Shown in pieces: positions 7,873 through 14,804 of a stretch of 48,184 nt of DNA (position 1 is its first letter; each line of letters begins with the position of its first letter). The stretch is from Candidatus Obscuribacter phosphatis. GTDB taxonomy: Bacteria > Cyanobacteriota > Vampirovibrionia > Obscuribacterales > Obscuribacteraceae. The translations under genes were made by a program, and so were the position numbers. Under the pieces are notes generated by a model. That model made no database searches. It saw only the letters and a list, made by a program, of their open reading frames with translations, and had not been told where the DNA came from. The stretch lies in contig MOYA01000001.1 in NCBI GenBank assembly GCA_001899315.1, forward strand, positions 1,319,544 through 1,367,727. The letters run 5' to 3'.

Positions 7873-8946
7873 ATGACTTGGCGCGAGATCAGTGCTGAAG
7901 ATGTGGCATCTCTCAGTCGTGTTTGCCTGATCGATGTGCGCTCCCCTTGCGAGTATCTAGCCGAGAATATTCCAGGCTCGCACAATGTGCCCTTGTTCAC
8001 CGATGCCGAAAGGGCAGAAATTGGTACCATTTATGCCCAAGAAGGCGAGATGGTGGCAAGAAGAAAAGCGCTCAAGATTATCTCGCCCAAAATTTCAGAC
8101 TTGGTGGAACAGATAGCAGCCCTGAGGCGCAGTGGTGCACCACTGGTAGTGCACTGTTGGCGGGGCGGTCTGCGCTCTGAGGCTGTTGCCAGTTGTTTAA
8201 GTATTGTCGGCATTGACTGCTGGCGTTTGACCGGGGGCTACAAGGCTTTCCGTCGTCATATTGTCGCCGAGTTCGAAGCCGGAACTTTTAATTATCAGGC
8301 GGTCGTCATCGACGGCTTGACCGGCAGCGGCAAGACCGAACTTTTAGGGCGTCTTTCTGAGCGTGGTCAGGCTGTAATAGATTTAGAAAAGTTGGCCAAT
8401 CACCGTGGCTCTATATTTGGTGCTTTAGGGTTGGCGGCTCAACCCAGCCAGAAAAATTTCGAGGCTGAGCTTTTCTTTGCCATCAAGCAGATGAAAGACA
8501 AACTTGCCGCTAACGGTTTTTACTTTATCGAAGCAGAATCGCGCAAGATTGGGCGTTTGCGAGTGCCGGATTTTTTATATCTTGCCATTCAAAACAGTGC
8601 CAAGCGCATTATTGTCGAGAGCAATTTGAGAGTTCGAGCCGAGCGCATTTTGCATGATTATTTAGAGGGCGGAGGCGCTTTTGAGAAATTGCCTGATTCT
8701 ACCGATGAATTACTGCTTAAAGCCATTGAATTACTCGGCTATGTTAAAGGGCTAAGCAAAGAACTGCGCCTAAAGATTAGCGACCAGATTAGTCAAGGTA
8801 AGCTTAGAGAGTCGGTGGAGTTGATCTTGGAGACCTACTACGATCCTCTATATAGCCGCCATTTCGTCGATGAGCCTTTATTGAGGGTGGATGGTTCTGA
8901 TCTTGATGAAGCGGCTGAGCAAATCTTGGCTTTGCTTTCAGCTTAG
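7873..8946 (+). CDS. mnmH: tRNA 2-selenouridine synthase
   Basis: 357 residues with the MnmH/SelU/YbbB architecture: an N-terminal rhodanese domain with active C95 in HCWRGGLRS (94-102), and a P-loop domain beginning GLTGSGKTE (148-156). The enzyme replaces sulfur by selenium at the wobble uridine of tRNA-Lys, -Glu and -Gln through an S-geranyl intermediate, using selenophosphate from SelD. selD is not in the window. Only three bases separate it from rnj, so both are likely co-transcribed. Its presence predicts that the organism uses selenium. No degradation of the reading frame is seen. Confidence 0.93.
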   Translation: MTWREISAEDVASLSRVCLIDVRSPCEYLAENIPGSHNVPLFTDAERAEIGTIYAQEGEMVARRKALKIISPKISDLVEQIAALRRSGAPLVVHCWRGGLRSEAVASCLSIVGIDCWRLTGGYKAFRRHIVAEFEAGTFNYQAVVIDGLTGSGKTELLGRLSERGQAVIDLEKLANHRGSIFGALGLAAQPSQKNFEAELFFAIKQMKDKLAANGFYFIEAESRKIGRLRVPDFLYLAIQNSAKRIIVESNLRVRAERILHDYLEGGGAFEKLPDSTDELLLKAIELLGYVKGLSKELRLKISDQISQGKLRESVELILETYYDPLYSRHFVDEPLLRVDGSDLDEAAEQILALLSA

Positions 8947-9073
8947 TCATAGGCAATTATTGCCGAACTTAACTACTTCTTTGTAAGCCTTTTCTTGAGC
9001 AGGCGCTTTTCACTTTTGCTTAGGCTCTTAGAGGGTACTTCTCGTCCGCCCTCCTAGCTTAAATCAATAATTA

Positions 9074-9129
9074 TTGACCAAACGGTTCCGAACTGCTATC
9101 TTGTTATTATGGACCGCTCGGTTCCGAAC
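9074..9129 (+). promoter_or_regulatory. Promoter and two operators of the ferredoxin-SCP2 gene
   Basis: TTGACC (9074-9079), a 17-base spacer and TATCTT (9097-9102) form a good sigma-70 promoter. The spacer is filled by operator 1, GACCAAACGGTTCCGAAC (9076-9093). Operator 2, GACCGCTCGGTTCCGAAC, follows at 9112-9129, 36 bases further. Each 18-bp site contains two overlapping dyads, GACC-N4-GGT and GTTC-C-GAAC. The same site precedes the downstream TetR gene, so repression by that regulator is the natural reading. Confidence 0.75.
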
Positions 9130-9169
9130 GAGTAAACAGGACATATAAACATAGATGGAGGACCGGGCG

Positions 9170-10513
9170 ATGAAAGAAGTCGGCGGGTCGCTGCGTAGTG
9201 ACACAGAAATGCAGCCAACTGAACTAAAAGAGATTGTCTCTGAGGATGGGACGCTAGACTACGATGCTCTCAAGCAATTCGCTTTGAACTTAGGTGCCGA
9301 CGACGTAGGCTTCGTAGAAATTGATCGACCCTCTATTGCCGACGAGAAGTACGAACTAGAAAAAATTTTCCCTGCTGCCAAATCTTTTATAAGCATTGTC
9401 GTCAGGATGAATCAAGAACCAATTAGGAGTTCTGCCCGTTCCATTGCCAATCTGGAGTTTCACCACCAAGGGGAGGAAGTAAATTCCATCACAAGGAAGT
9501 TAGTGACAAAACTAGAGCGTCTCGGCATTCGAGCCCTCAATCCATCGATGGGCTTTCCGATGGAGATGCAGCGCTTTCCAGGAAGAGTATGGTTGATTTC
9601 CCATAAACCAATCGCCGAAGCCGCCGGCTTGGGAAAGAAGGGCATTCATAGGAACGTCATTCATCCAAGGTTCGGTAACTTCATACTTCTCGGCACTGTG
9701 GCCATAGACGCCCGCATTAGCCGCTATGACAAACCGATTGACTATAATCCGTGCTTTGAGTGCAAACTTTGCGTCTCCGCTTGTCCGGTGGGCGCCATAG
9801 CCCCAACGGGCGAATTCGACTTTTCAGCTTGCTACACCCATAACTATCGCGAATTCATGGGAGGGCTCACTGACTGGGTTGGGACGATAGCAGACAGTCG
9901 TGATCGAAAAGAATACCAAGCAAAAGTAGCGCCAAACGAGACGGCTTCAATGTGGCAAAGCTTATCGTTCGGACCGAACTACAAAGCCGCTTACTGCATG
10001 TCTGTTTGTCCAGCGGGCGATGACGTTATCGGTCAATTTCTCAGTGGTAGAAAAGAATTCCTCGATACAGTACTAAAGCCGCTTCAGAAAAAGGAGGAGC
10101 CCATTTATGTGGTGCCCGATACTGACGCTGAAGAATACGTGAAAAAGCGCTTTCCACACAAAACAATTAGATTTGTGAATAATTCACTGATACCAAATAC
10201 GATTGAATCATTTATCAGCGGTCTTAGATCTGTCTTTCAAAGAAAGCGAGCAAGTGATGTTGATATTAATCTGCACTTCACCTTTACAGGTAAAGAGCCA
10301 GCTATAGCCGGCGTGCAAATAAGCAAAGGCAAGCTCAAAGTGAGCAGAACTCACGAAGGAAAGGCTGACCTAAAGGTGACTGCTGATTCCAGTTTTTGGA
10401 TTGATTTTCTCAATCATCGTTGCTCTATACCGCTGGGGCTGATTACAGGTAAGCTGCGTCTAGCAGGCAATCCAGTGCATTTGCTCAAGTTCCAGAAATG
10501 TTTTCCAGTATGA
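9170..10513 (+). CDS. 4Fe-4S ferredoxin protein with C-terminal SCP2 domain
   Basis: About 447 residues. The N-terminal two thirds resemble the iron-sulfur proteins of the epoxyqueuosine-reductase/reductive-dehalogenase superfamily: a flavin- or cobamide-domain-like region with LGKKGIHRN...HPRFGNFILLG, then a 4Fe-4S motif CFECKLCVSACP and a second cluster using YCMSVCPAGD. The last 100 residues (about 345-445) look like an SCP2 sterol-carrier domain (INLHFTFTGKEPAIAGVQI...LKVTADSSFWIDFLN). It lacks the HEAT-like tail of QueG, so it is not the queuosine enzyme. The start at 9170 is preferred over ATG 9155 because GGAGGA lies seven bases before it. Substrate unknown; a redox reaction on a hydrophobic molecule is inferred. 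Confidence 0.78.
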   Translation: MKEVGGSLRSDTEMQPTELKEIVSEDGTLDYDALKQFALNLGADDVGFVEIDRPSIADEKYELEKIFPAAKSFISIVVRMNQEPIRSSARSIANLEFHHQGEEVNSITRKLVTKLERLGIRALNPSMGFPMEMQRFPGRVWLISHKPIAEAAGLGKKGIHRNVIHPRFGNFILLGTVAIDARISRYDKPIDYNPCFECKLCVSACPVGAIAPTGEFDFSACYTHNYREFMGGLTDWVGTIADSRDRKEYQAKVAPNETASMWQSLSFGPNYKAAYCMSVCPAGDDVIGQFLSGRKEFLDTVLKPLQKKEEPIYVVPDTDAEEYVKKRFPHKTIRFVNNSLIPNTIESFISGLRSVFQRKRASDVDINLHFTFTGKEPAIAGVQISKGKLKVSRTHEGKADLKVTADSSFWIDFLNHRCSIPLGLITGKLRLAGNPVHLLKFQKCFPV

Positions 10514-10528
10514 AATATTTCGGAATTA

Positions 10529-10558
10529 TTGACCAAATAGTTCCGAACAAGTTATTCT
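10529..10558 (+). promoter_or_regulatory. Promoter and operator of the TetR gene
   Basis: TTGACC (10529-10534) followed by TTATTC or TATTCT (10552-10558) at 17-18 bases makes a promoter, and its spacer is operator 3, GACCAAATAGTTCCGAAC (10531-10548), matching operators 1 and 2 except for four bases. Its place between -35 and -10 predicts autorepression. Confidence 0.72.
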
Positions 10559-10585
10559 CATTTTGCATTGAGGAAAAACAAGTGA

Positions 10586-11173
10586 ATGGCTAGACCGAGA
10601 GAGTTTGATATTGAAGAGGCATTGGATGCTGCCATTTCTACTTTCTGGGAGCACGGTTATGAAGCTACATCGATGGATGACCTGCTCAATGCAATGGGAC
10701 TTACGAAAGGAAGTCTCTACAAGGCTTTTGGAGATAAACACAATCTCTTTCTGCTCTCTCTGCAAGATTATCTAGACCACCTCTTTGAAAGAATGAAAGA
10801 GACCGTGGACTCTGATAGCGATCCGGTGCAAGCGTTGAACGCTTTAATGGGTTTGGTCGAGGAGCTTTGCTGCAAGCAAACGACGCCTAGAGGTTGTTTC
10901 GCCGTCAACACAGTCGTGGAGCTTAGCCAGCGCGATGGAAAGGCCGGTGAGATCCTCAAAAAGCACCTAATCAGAGTGGAGAAGCTCTTGGCTAAGCTGA
11001 TAAGCCACGGTCAAGAGAGCGGCGATTTCCGAGTGGATATGTCAGCGGAACATTTAGCCGAGTCCCTTTTCGTTTATATATTTGGTATGTTGGCCCAGTC
11101 TAGGGGAATTACCAACCAAGCTCGAGCGAGGCGTCTTTCAACTTTTGCCCTGGCAATGCTTCAAGCTGCTTAA
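10586..11173 (+). CDS. TetR/AcrR-family transcriptional repressor
   Basis: 195 residues. The N terminus is a typical TetR HTH: MARPREFDIEEALDAA, then TFWEHGYEATSMDDLLNAMG, then LTKGSLYKAFGDKHNLF (residues 1-55). The C-terminal ligand domain, ending in a helical region around RGITNQARARRLSTFALAML, shows the AcrR/YxaF-type TetR_C pattern including the CCKQTTPRGCFAVNTVVEL stretch. It is about 70 bases downstream of the ferredoxin-SCP2 gene and is probably regulated by the same operator. It should release DNA on binding a small hydrophobic or oxidising ligand, possibly related to the substrate of that enzyme; the paired C residues could also sense redox state. The ligand is unknown. Confidence 0.92.
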   Translation: MARPREFDIEEALDAAISTFWEHGYEATSMDDLLNAMGLTKGSLYKAFGDKHNLFLLSLQDYLDHLFERMKETVDSDSDPVQALNALMGLVEELCCKQTTPRGCFAVNTVVELSQRDGKAGEILKKHLIRVEKLLAKLISHGQESGDFRVDMSAEHLAESLFVYIFGMLAQSRGITNQARARRLSTFALAMLQAA

Positions 11174-11265
11174 ACTATTTGCATAGATTTGAGTACTGCG
11201 GCTAATAATTGCCGAGCTGCTCAGACTAAAGACAATCAGAAAGCTGTAGACGATAAAAGACTTTG

Positions 11266-11390
11266 GGTCTAATTTATTGCAGTAATTTAGACCGAAAAAC
11301 AACTTCCCCTCCAGAGACTGAAGGGGAAGAAATGTTGTGGTGGATTAGGATAGGAGGAAACACAGCTATTTGTATGGATGGATTAGCTGT
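11266..11390. other. Cluster of three hairpins in the TetR-sepF gap
   Basis: The 354-base gap between the convergent TetR and sepF genes has no gene. It holds three stem-loops: 11266-11293 (GGTCTAATTTA/TAATTTAGACC, one mismatch), 11303-11329 (CTTCCCCT/AGGGGAAG) and 11362-11390 (ACAGCTA/TAGCTGT). The middle one is the likely sepF terminator. The rest of the gap shows nothing recognisable. Confidence 0.45.
11294..11329 (-). terminator. Rho-independent terminator, minus strand
   Basis: The perfect 8-bp stem CTTCCCCT/AGGGGAAG with an 11-base loop is followed on the minus strand by TTGTTTTT. It lies about 200 bases after the sepF stop and would end the smc-to-sepF direction of transcription. Confidence 0.6.
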
Positions 11391-11527
11391 ACTCCAATAA
11401 TACCAGCGGCAATGAAAGAGGGCTGTTAAAAAACTTGAACTTGGTTTCATAAGCGCCAGGGATGGCGTCTTAAAAAAAACTAACAGAACTTTCTTTCAAC
11501 GAAGTGCTGATAATGTTCGGCTTGGCC

Positions 11528-12085
11528 TTATTGCTTGGTAGACCAAGTGGAAGAATTGGCTGAATCTTGAGCCCTACCTGGATACAAGAAATCAAGCGCA
11601 CCCATGCCGAGACTATTGAGGTTGTTAAGAGACTCGGTGGAGCCGGTAAAGGCATCGCCGTAGTTGGCTGATTCTTTAGCAGCGTTTTTGGTTTGGGCAG
11701 TTATCTTGATATTGGCCGGACAGAAGACATAGACCTGTTCGCTCAACTTGTGGAAGTCGCCATCAAGAGCGGCGGAAGCGCCAGCAACAAAATCAACCAG
11801 TCTGCTGGCATCGAGCTTTTTCATGTTTTCCAATGAAATAGTCGTGGCTGCTCTTGCTCTCAAGCACTCAACTATTTCGAGAGCTTCCTCAAAAGAAACC
11901 GGACTGAAAATGGAGATCTGCGTGCCAATCCTGGTTGGCGCCGCCTGTCTAGCCGAGCCTAGCGCCATCATTCTGCGGTCTTGCAAGGCTGGGAAAAGAT
12001 CAATTTCCCGCTTGTTCGACTTTGTTTCATTGGCGAACTTGGGCTTCTCCTGGGGGCTTTCTCTATAGTCGTCAACCATGGCCAC
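11528..12085 (-). CDS. sepF: Cell division protein SepF
   Basis: 185 residues. The central 75 residues (about 55-130), ISIFSPVSFEEALEIVECL...DASRLVDFVAGASAALDGDFHKLSEQVYVFCP, are the SepF (DUF552) core. SepF polymerises, binds the FtsZ tail and anchors the Z-ring to the membrane in Gram-positives and cyanobacteria. The N terminus is charged and lacks an obvious membrane-targeting amphipathic helix. The C-terminal 45 residues are Ser/Asn-rich and probably disordered. It is 141 bases downstream of ispD on the same strand, next to the smc-scpAB block, so division and segregation genes lie together. In this lineage SepF may replace FtsA; ftsA cannot be checked here. Confidence 0.88.
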   Translation of the reverse strand: MAMVDDYRESPQEKPKFANETKSNKREIDLFPALQDRRMMALGSARQAAPTRIGTQISIFSPVSFEEALEIVECLRARAATTISLENMKKLDASRLVDFVAGASAALDGDFHKLSEQVYVFCPANIKITAQTKNAAKESANYGDAFTGSTESLNNLNSLGMGALDFLYPGRAQDSANSSTWSTKQ

Positions 12086-12226
12086 ACCCTTTTAGTTAAA
12101 TTTGAAAATACGGATAAAAACAGAGATGGAACAATTTTAGTCAATTATCTAGAACTTGCAAGTGGTGTTATTTGTGGTGGCGGAACAAAAACTATAGAAA
12201 TATAGAGGTTGTTCAATATGCACCAT

Positions 12227-12973
12227 CTATGGTTCCATGGGGCTTTTGGACAGATATAAGGGGGCAAGTAGCTGACAAGTCTTAAAATCGTCGGCAAGAG
12301 TAACCTTAATGTTCTGATTTGATCCCTGGAAAATAAAAACCGAATTTCCAAAGCTCTCTAAGATGGCCGCATCATCGGTGACACTAATACCATCCTTGAA
12401 GGCACGCCTATGGCAATCTAATAAAAGAGGGAAGGGGGCACCCTGCGGTGTTTGTACCGACCAGAGCTTTGATCTGTCAAGAGTCTCGACTATTTTCTCG
12501 CCTTCAACTCTTTTGATTGTGTCAGATACCGGCGTGCCGATAGAACAAGCCCCCTTTTCGACCAAGGTCTCAAGACAAAGTCGGAACGAAGAAACCCCGG
12601 CAAAGGGCCTGGCTGCATCATGCACTAGCACATACTGTGGATTGAGCTTACTGAGAAATTCAAGGGCCAAATAAACCGACATCTGCCGAGATGGGCCGCC
12701 GGCTATGGCTTGCACTTTATCGACGACCTTGGGCAAATTAGATTGAGCGGCAAGTTTGGCAAGGTCAACCTTTACCCGATCTATATAAGGCTCGGGCAAG
12801 GTAAGGATTATAGCCTCAAAGACATCTAGCTGCACGCAATTCAATATCGACCATATATACATTGGATAGCCAAACAGGTCGAGAAACTGTTTGGGTTCTT
12901 CCGCACCAAAGCGCGAACCGCTACCACCGGCAGTGATAACCGCGGCGAAAGTATTTTGCTTTAGATCAGACAT
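12227..12973 (-). CDS. ispD: 2-C-methyl-D-erythritol 4-phosphate cytidylyltransferase
   Basis: 248 residues. IspD couples CTP and MEP to give CDP-methylerythritol in the non-mevalonate isoprenoid pathway. The nucleotide-binding loop AGGSGSRFGAEEPKQFL begins near residue 15, with the catalytic Arg and the conserved PKQ lysine, and VLVHDAARPF is at about 115-124. The N terminus (MSDLKQNTFAAVITAGG) fits this start. The scpB stop and the ispD start share a base (TAATG), so ispD is translated by coupling within the smc-scpA-scpB operon. Isoprenoids from this pathway supply undecaprenyl phosphate and quinones. Confidence 0.95.
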   Translation of the reverse strand: MSDLKQNTFAAVITAGGSGSRFGAEEPKQFLDLFGYPMYIWSILNCVQLDVFEAIILTLPEPYIDRVKVDLAKLAAQSNLPKVVDKVQAIAGGPSRQMSVYLALEFLSKLNPQYVLVHDAARPFAGVSSFRLCLETLVEKGACSIGTPVSDTIKRVEGEKIVETLDRSKLWSVQTPQGAPFPLLLDCHRRAFKDGISVTDDAAILESFGNSVFIFQGSNQNIKVTLADDFKTCQLLAPLYLSKSPMEP

Positions 12974-13629
12974 TATTCAGCCAAAGCAGCAGTTTGCGCT
13001 GGTGTCACGTAGGTATTATCAGACTGCCCCTCGGGGGAAGCATCGAACATTCCCAGCTGTACCGGTTGCTCAAGGGCGGCGACTATTTCTTCGGGCACTG
13101 AATAATCATTGACGCCACCATCTGCAGCGGCAACTGCCTTATCGGCACCGGTTTTTTCCATGGTTTTGCGCCAGGTCTGACCATCTTTAGATAGACGGAA
13201 ATATTCTTGGAACTTTTTGGTGGTGGTGAGAATCGGAGAACGTCCCTCTTCTTTGCGGTGAATTAGTTCTCTGATGAGAAGCTCTTTGATGTGATCGTAG
13301 GCACCCGCCCCCCTAAGTTTGATGATTTCAGACTGCATCACCGGTTGCTTGATGGCGATGGCCGAAAGAGTGCGCACCAGTGAGGTGGGCATCTCAAAGG
13401 GAGCAAATTCATCGACTAAATTGGAATATTCATCTTTGACCTGCATCATATAGCCGTCTTCGTCGGCTATTTCGATGGCGCCGTCTCGGCTTTCATAATC
13501 GTTGATAAGCTCGAGCAGAGCTTGACGTACTTCTTGCACATCGTGATTGACACTGCGGGCAATCACAGGCGCTTTCAGGGGCTTGTCGGTTAAAAATAAC
13601 AGGGCTTCGATTTGTTTTTTCAAACTCAT
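12973..13629 (-). CDS. scpB: Segregation and condensation protein B
   Basis: 218 residues. ScpB is the kite subunit of the Smc-ScpAB condensin, a dimer of two winged helices that holds the ScpA kleisin. The start MSLKKQIEALLFLTDKPLKAPVIAR and the IAIKQPVMQSEIIKLRG segment are characteristic. The C-terminal 50 residues are an acidic Ala/Gly-rich tail that looks disordered. It overlaps scpA by 4 bases (ATGA) and ispD by 1, so the three genes are translationally linked. Confidence 0.94.
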   Translation of the reverse strand: MSLKKQIEALLFLTDKPLKAPVIARSVNHDVQEVRQALLELINDYESRDGAIEIADEDGYMMQVKDEYSNLVDEFAPFEMPTSLVRTLSAIAIKQPVMQSEIIKLRGAGAYDHIKELLIRELIHRKEEGRSPILTTTKKFQEYFRLSKDGQTWRKTMEKTGADKAVAAADGGVNDYSVPEEIVAALEQPVQLGMFDASPEGQSDNTYVTPAQTAALAE

Positions 13630-14801
13630 GATTTTCTCGCCTCACTCTCTAGGCTATCACCAGCAGTGGTATCTGGACTTGTATTTGGCAGGGCATTAAA
13701 AATGGTACTGGTGTCGGTGCCGAAGTTGGCACTAATATCAGTGGCAACAGAACGACAAAGACTTAAATATAGCGGGCCATAGAAGGTGTCTTGTTCGAGA
13801 TCTATTTTACCGGCGTTTGATAAAAATAGCGCTGCCAAAAATGCTTCCACCCAGTCTCTTTTTGTACTGTATCTATTTACTAGATCGAAAAGCTCGATAT
13901 TTGTTCCAAGATCGAGATTCTCCGATATCCATTGCTCTATCTTTATGATCGTACTTTCGATATCTTCGTCATGGGCGAGATCTAATATGTCGTCAACGTC
14001 ATGTACTTCATGATAGCCGGATAGATCAATTTTGGCTTTCGGCTTCTTATCCTGTCTAACTTTCTCCAGCTTTTCCGCTTCTTTCAGGGCGGCGATTAGC
14101 TGTTCCAGTGTAACCTTACGTTCTCTCACCGGCTGATGCTTTCTCAGGGCTCGTCTGACAATCGCCCCTTCCAAATCTTTGAAGGTGAGCTGCCTTCCTA
14201 CTTCTTGCTTGGCAGAGTCATAAAGGATAGGGCCGCCATCAGCATCAAAATCTAAGAAGTCATCGACCACAGGTGGATTGATGGTGTTATTCGCTTCGGT
14301 AAGCAAAGCTTCCGCTTTCATGCGCAAAAGTACGGCAGCATGGAATATAACCTTGCCTGATAGTCTCAAACTTTCCTTTGGCGAAGTGGCAATGGTCTTG
14401 AGGAACTTATCGGTGACATCGATGATATCGACGTTCTTTGGATCAATCTCGCCTTTCTCGGCCATCTTGACCAAAATCTCAATACCGGAATCAGCGGAGA
14501 GGACGCCACTATCGAGGCTCATTGCCTCGCTGCTGTTCTCTTCGCGCTTGTTCTTTCCTTTTTTCTTGACCGCTTGACCGCCTTTTGCTGTTGGGGCAAA
14601 CTCTTGCGGCTCATTTTGAGCTTTAATATTTTGAGATTCAATCTTTTGAGAATTAGTCTCTTGAGGTTCTGAAGTCTCTAAAGCATTGCCATCAGCGACT
14701 TTGTCTTCTTCGGCAATTTTAGCTTGTGGTGCAGTCTCTTTGAACTGCACTTCGGCTAAAGCTAATTTGGAAAGCTCGGCGGCTAGATTGATTTCATTCA
14801 T
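13626..14801 (-). CDS. scpA: Segregation and condensation protein A (kleisin), with long N-terminal extension
   Basis: 391 residues, about 130 more than usual. The kleisin core starts near residue 100 (SGIEILVKMAEKGEIDPKNVDIIDVTDKFL) and closes with the C-terminal winged helix that docks on the Smc head (about residues 295-365). The first 95 residues are low-complexity, rich in Glu, Gln, Asn and Lys (SEPQETNSQKIESQNIKAQ) and probably disordered. A second acidic linker lies around 190-270. The stop of smc is three bases before this start. ScpA bridges the two Smc heads to close the ring. Confidence 0.93.
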   Translation of the reverse strand: MNEINLAAELSKLALAEVQFKETAPQAKIAEEDKVADGNALETSEPQETNSQKIESQNIKAQNEPQEFAPTAKGGQAVKKKGKNKREENSSEAMSLDSGVLSADSGIEILVKMAEKGEIDPKNVDIIDVTDKFLKTIATSPKESLRLSGKVIFHAAVLLRMKAEALLTEANNTINPPVVDDFLDFDADGGPILYDSAKQEVGRQLTFKDLEGAIVRRALRKHQPVRERKVTLEQLIAALKEAEKLEKVRQDKKPKAKIDLSGYHEVHDVDDILDLAHDEDIESTIIKIEQWISENLDLGTNIELFDLVNRYSTKRDWVEAFLAALFLSNAGKIDLEQDTFYGPLYLSLCRSVATDISANFGTDTSTIFNALPNTSPDTTAGDSLESEARKS

Positions 14802-14804
14802 AAA

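Noticed and set aside
9155-10513. QueG epoxyqueuosine reductase, tempting because tgt is in the window
   Set aside because: The C-terminal region is SCP2-like where QueG has its HEAT-like repeats, and the gene is paired with a TetR regulator, not with queuosine genes.
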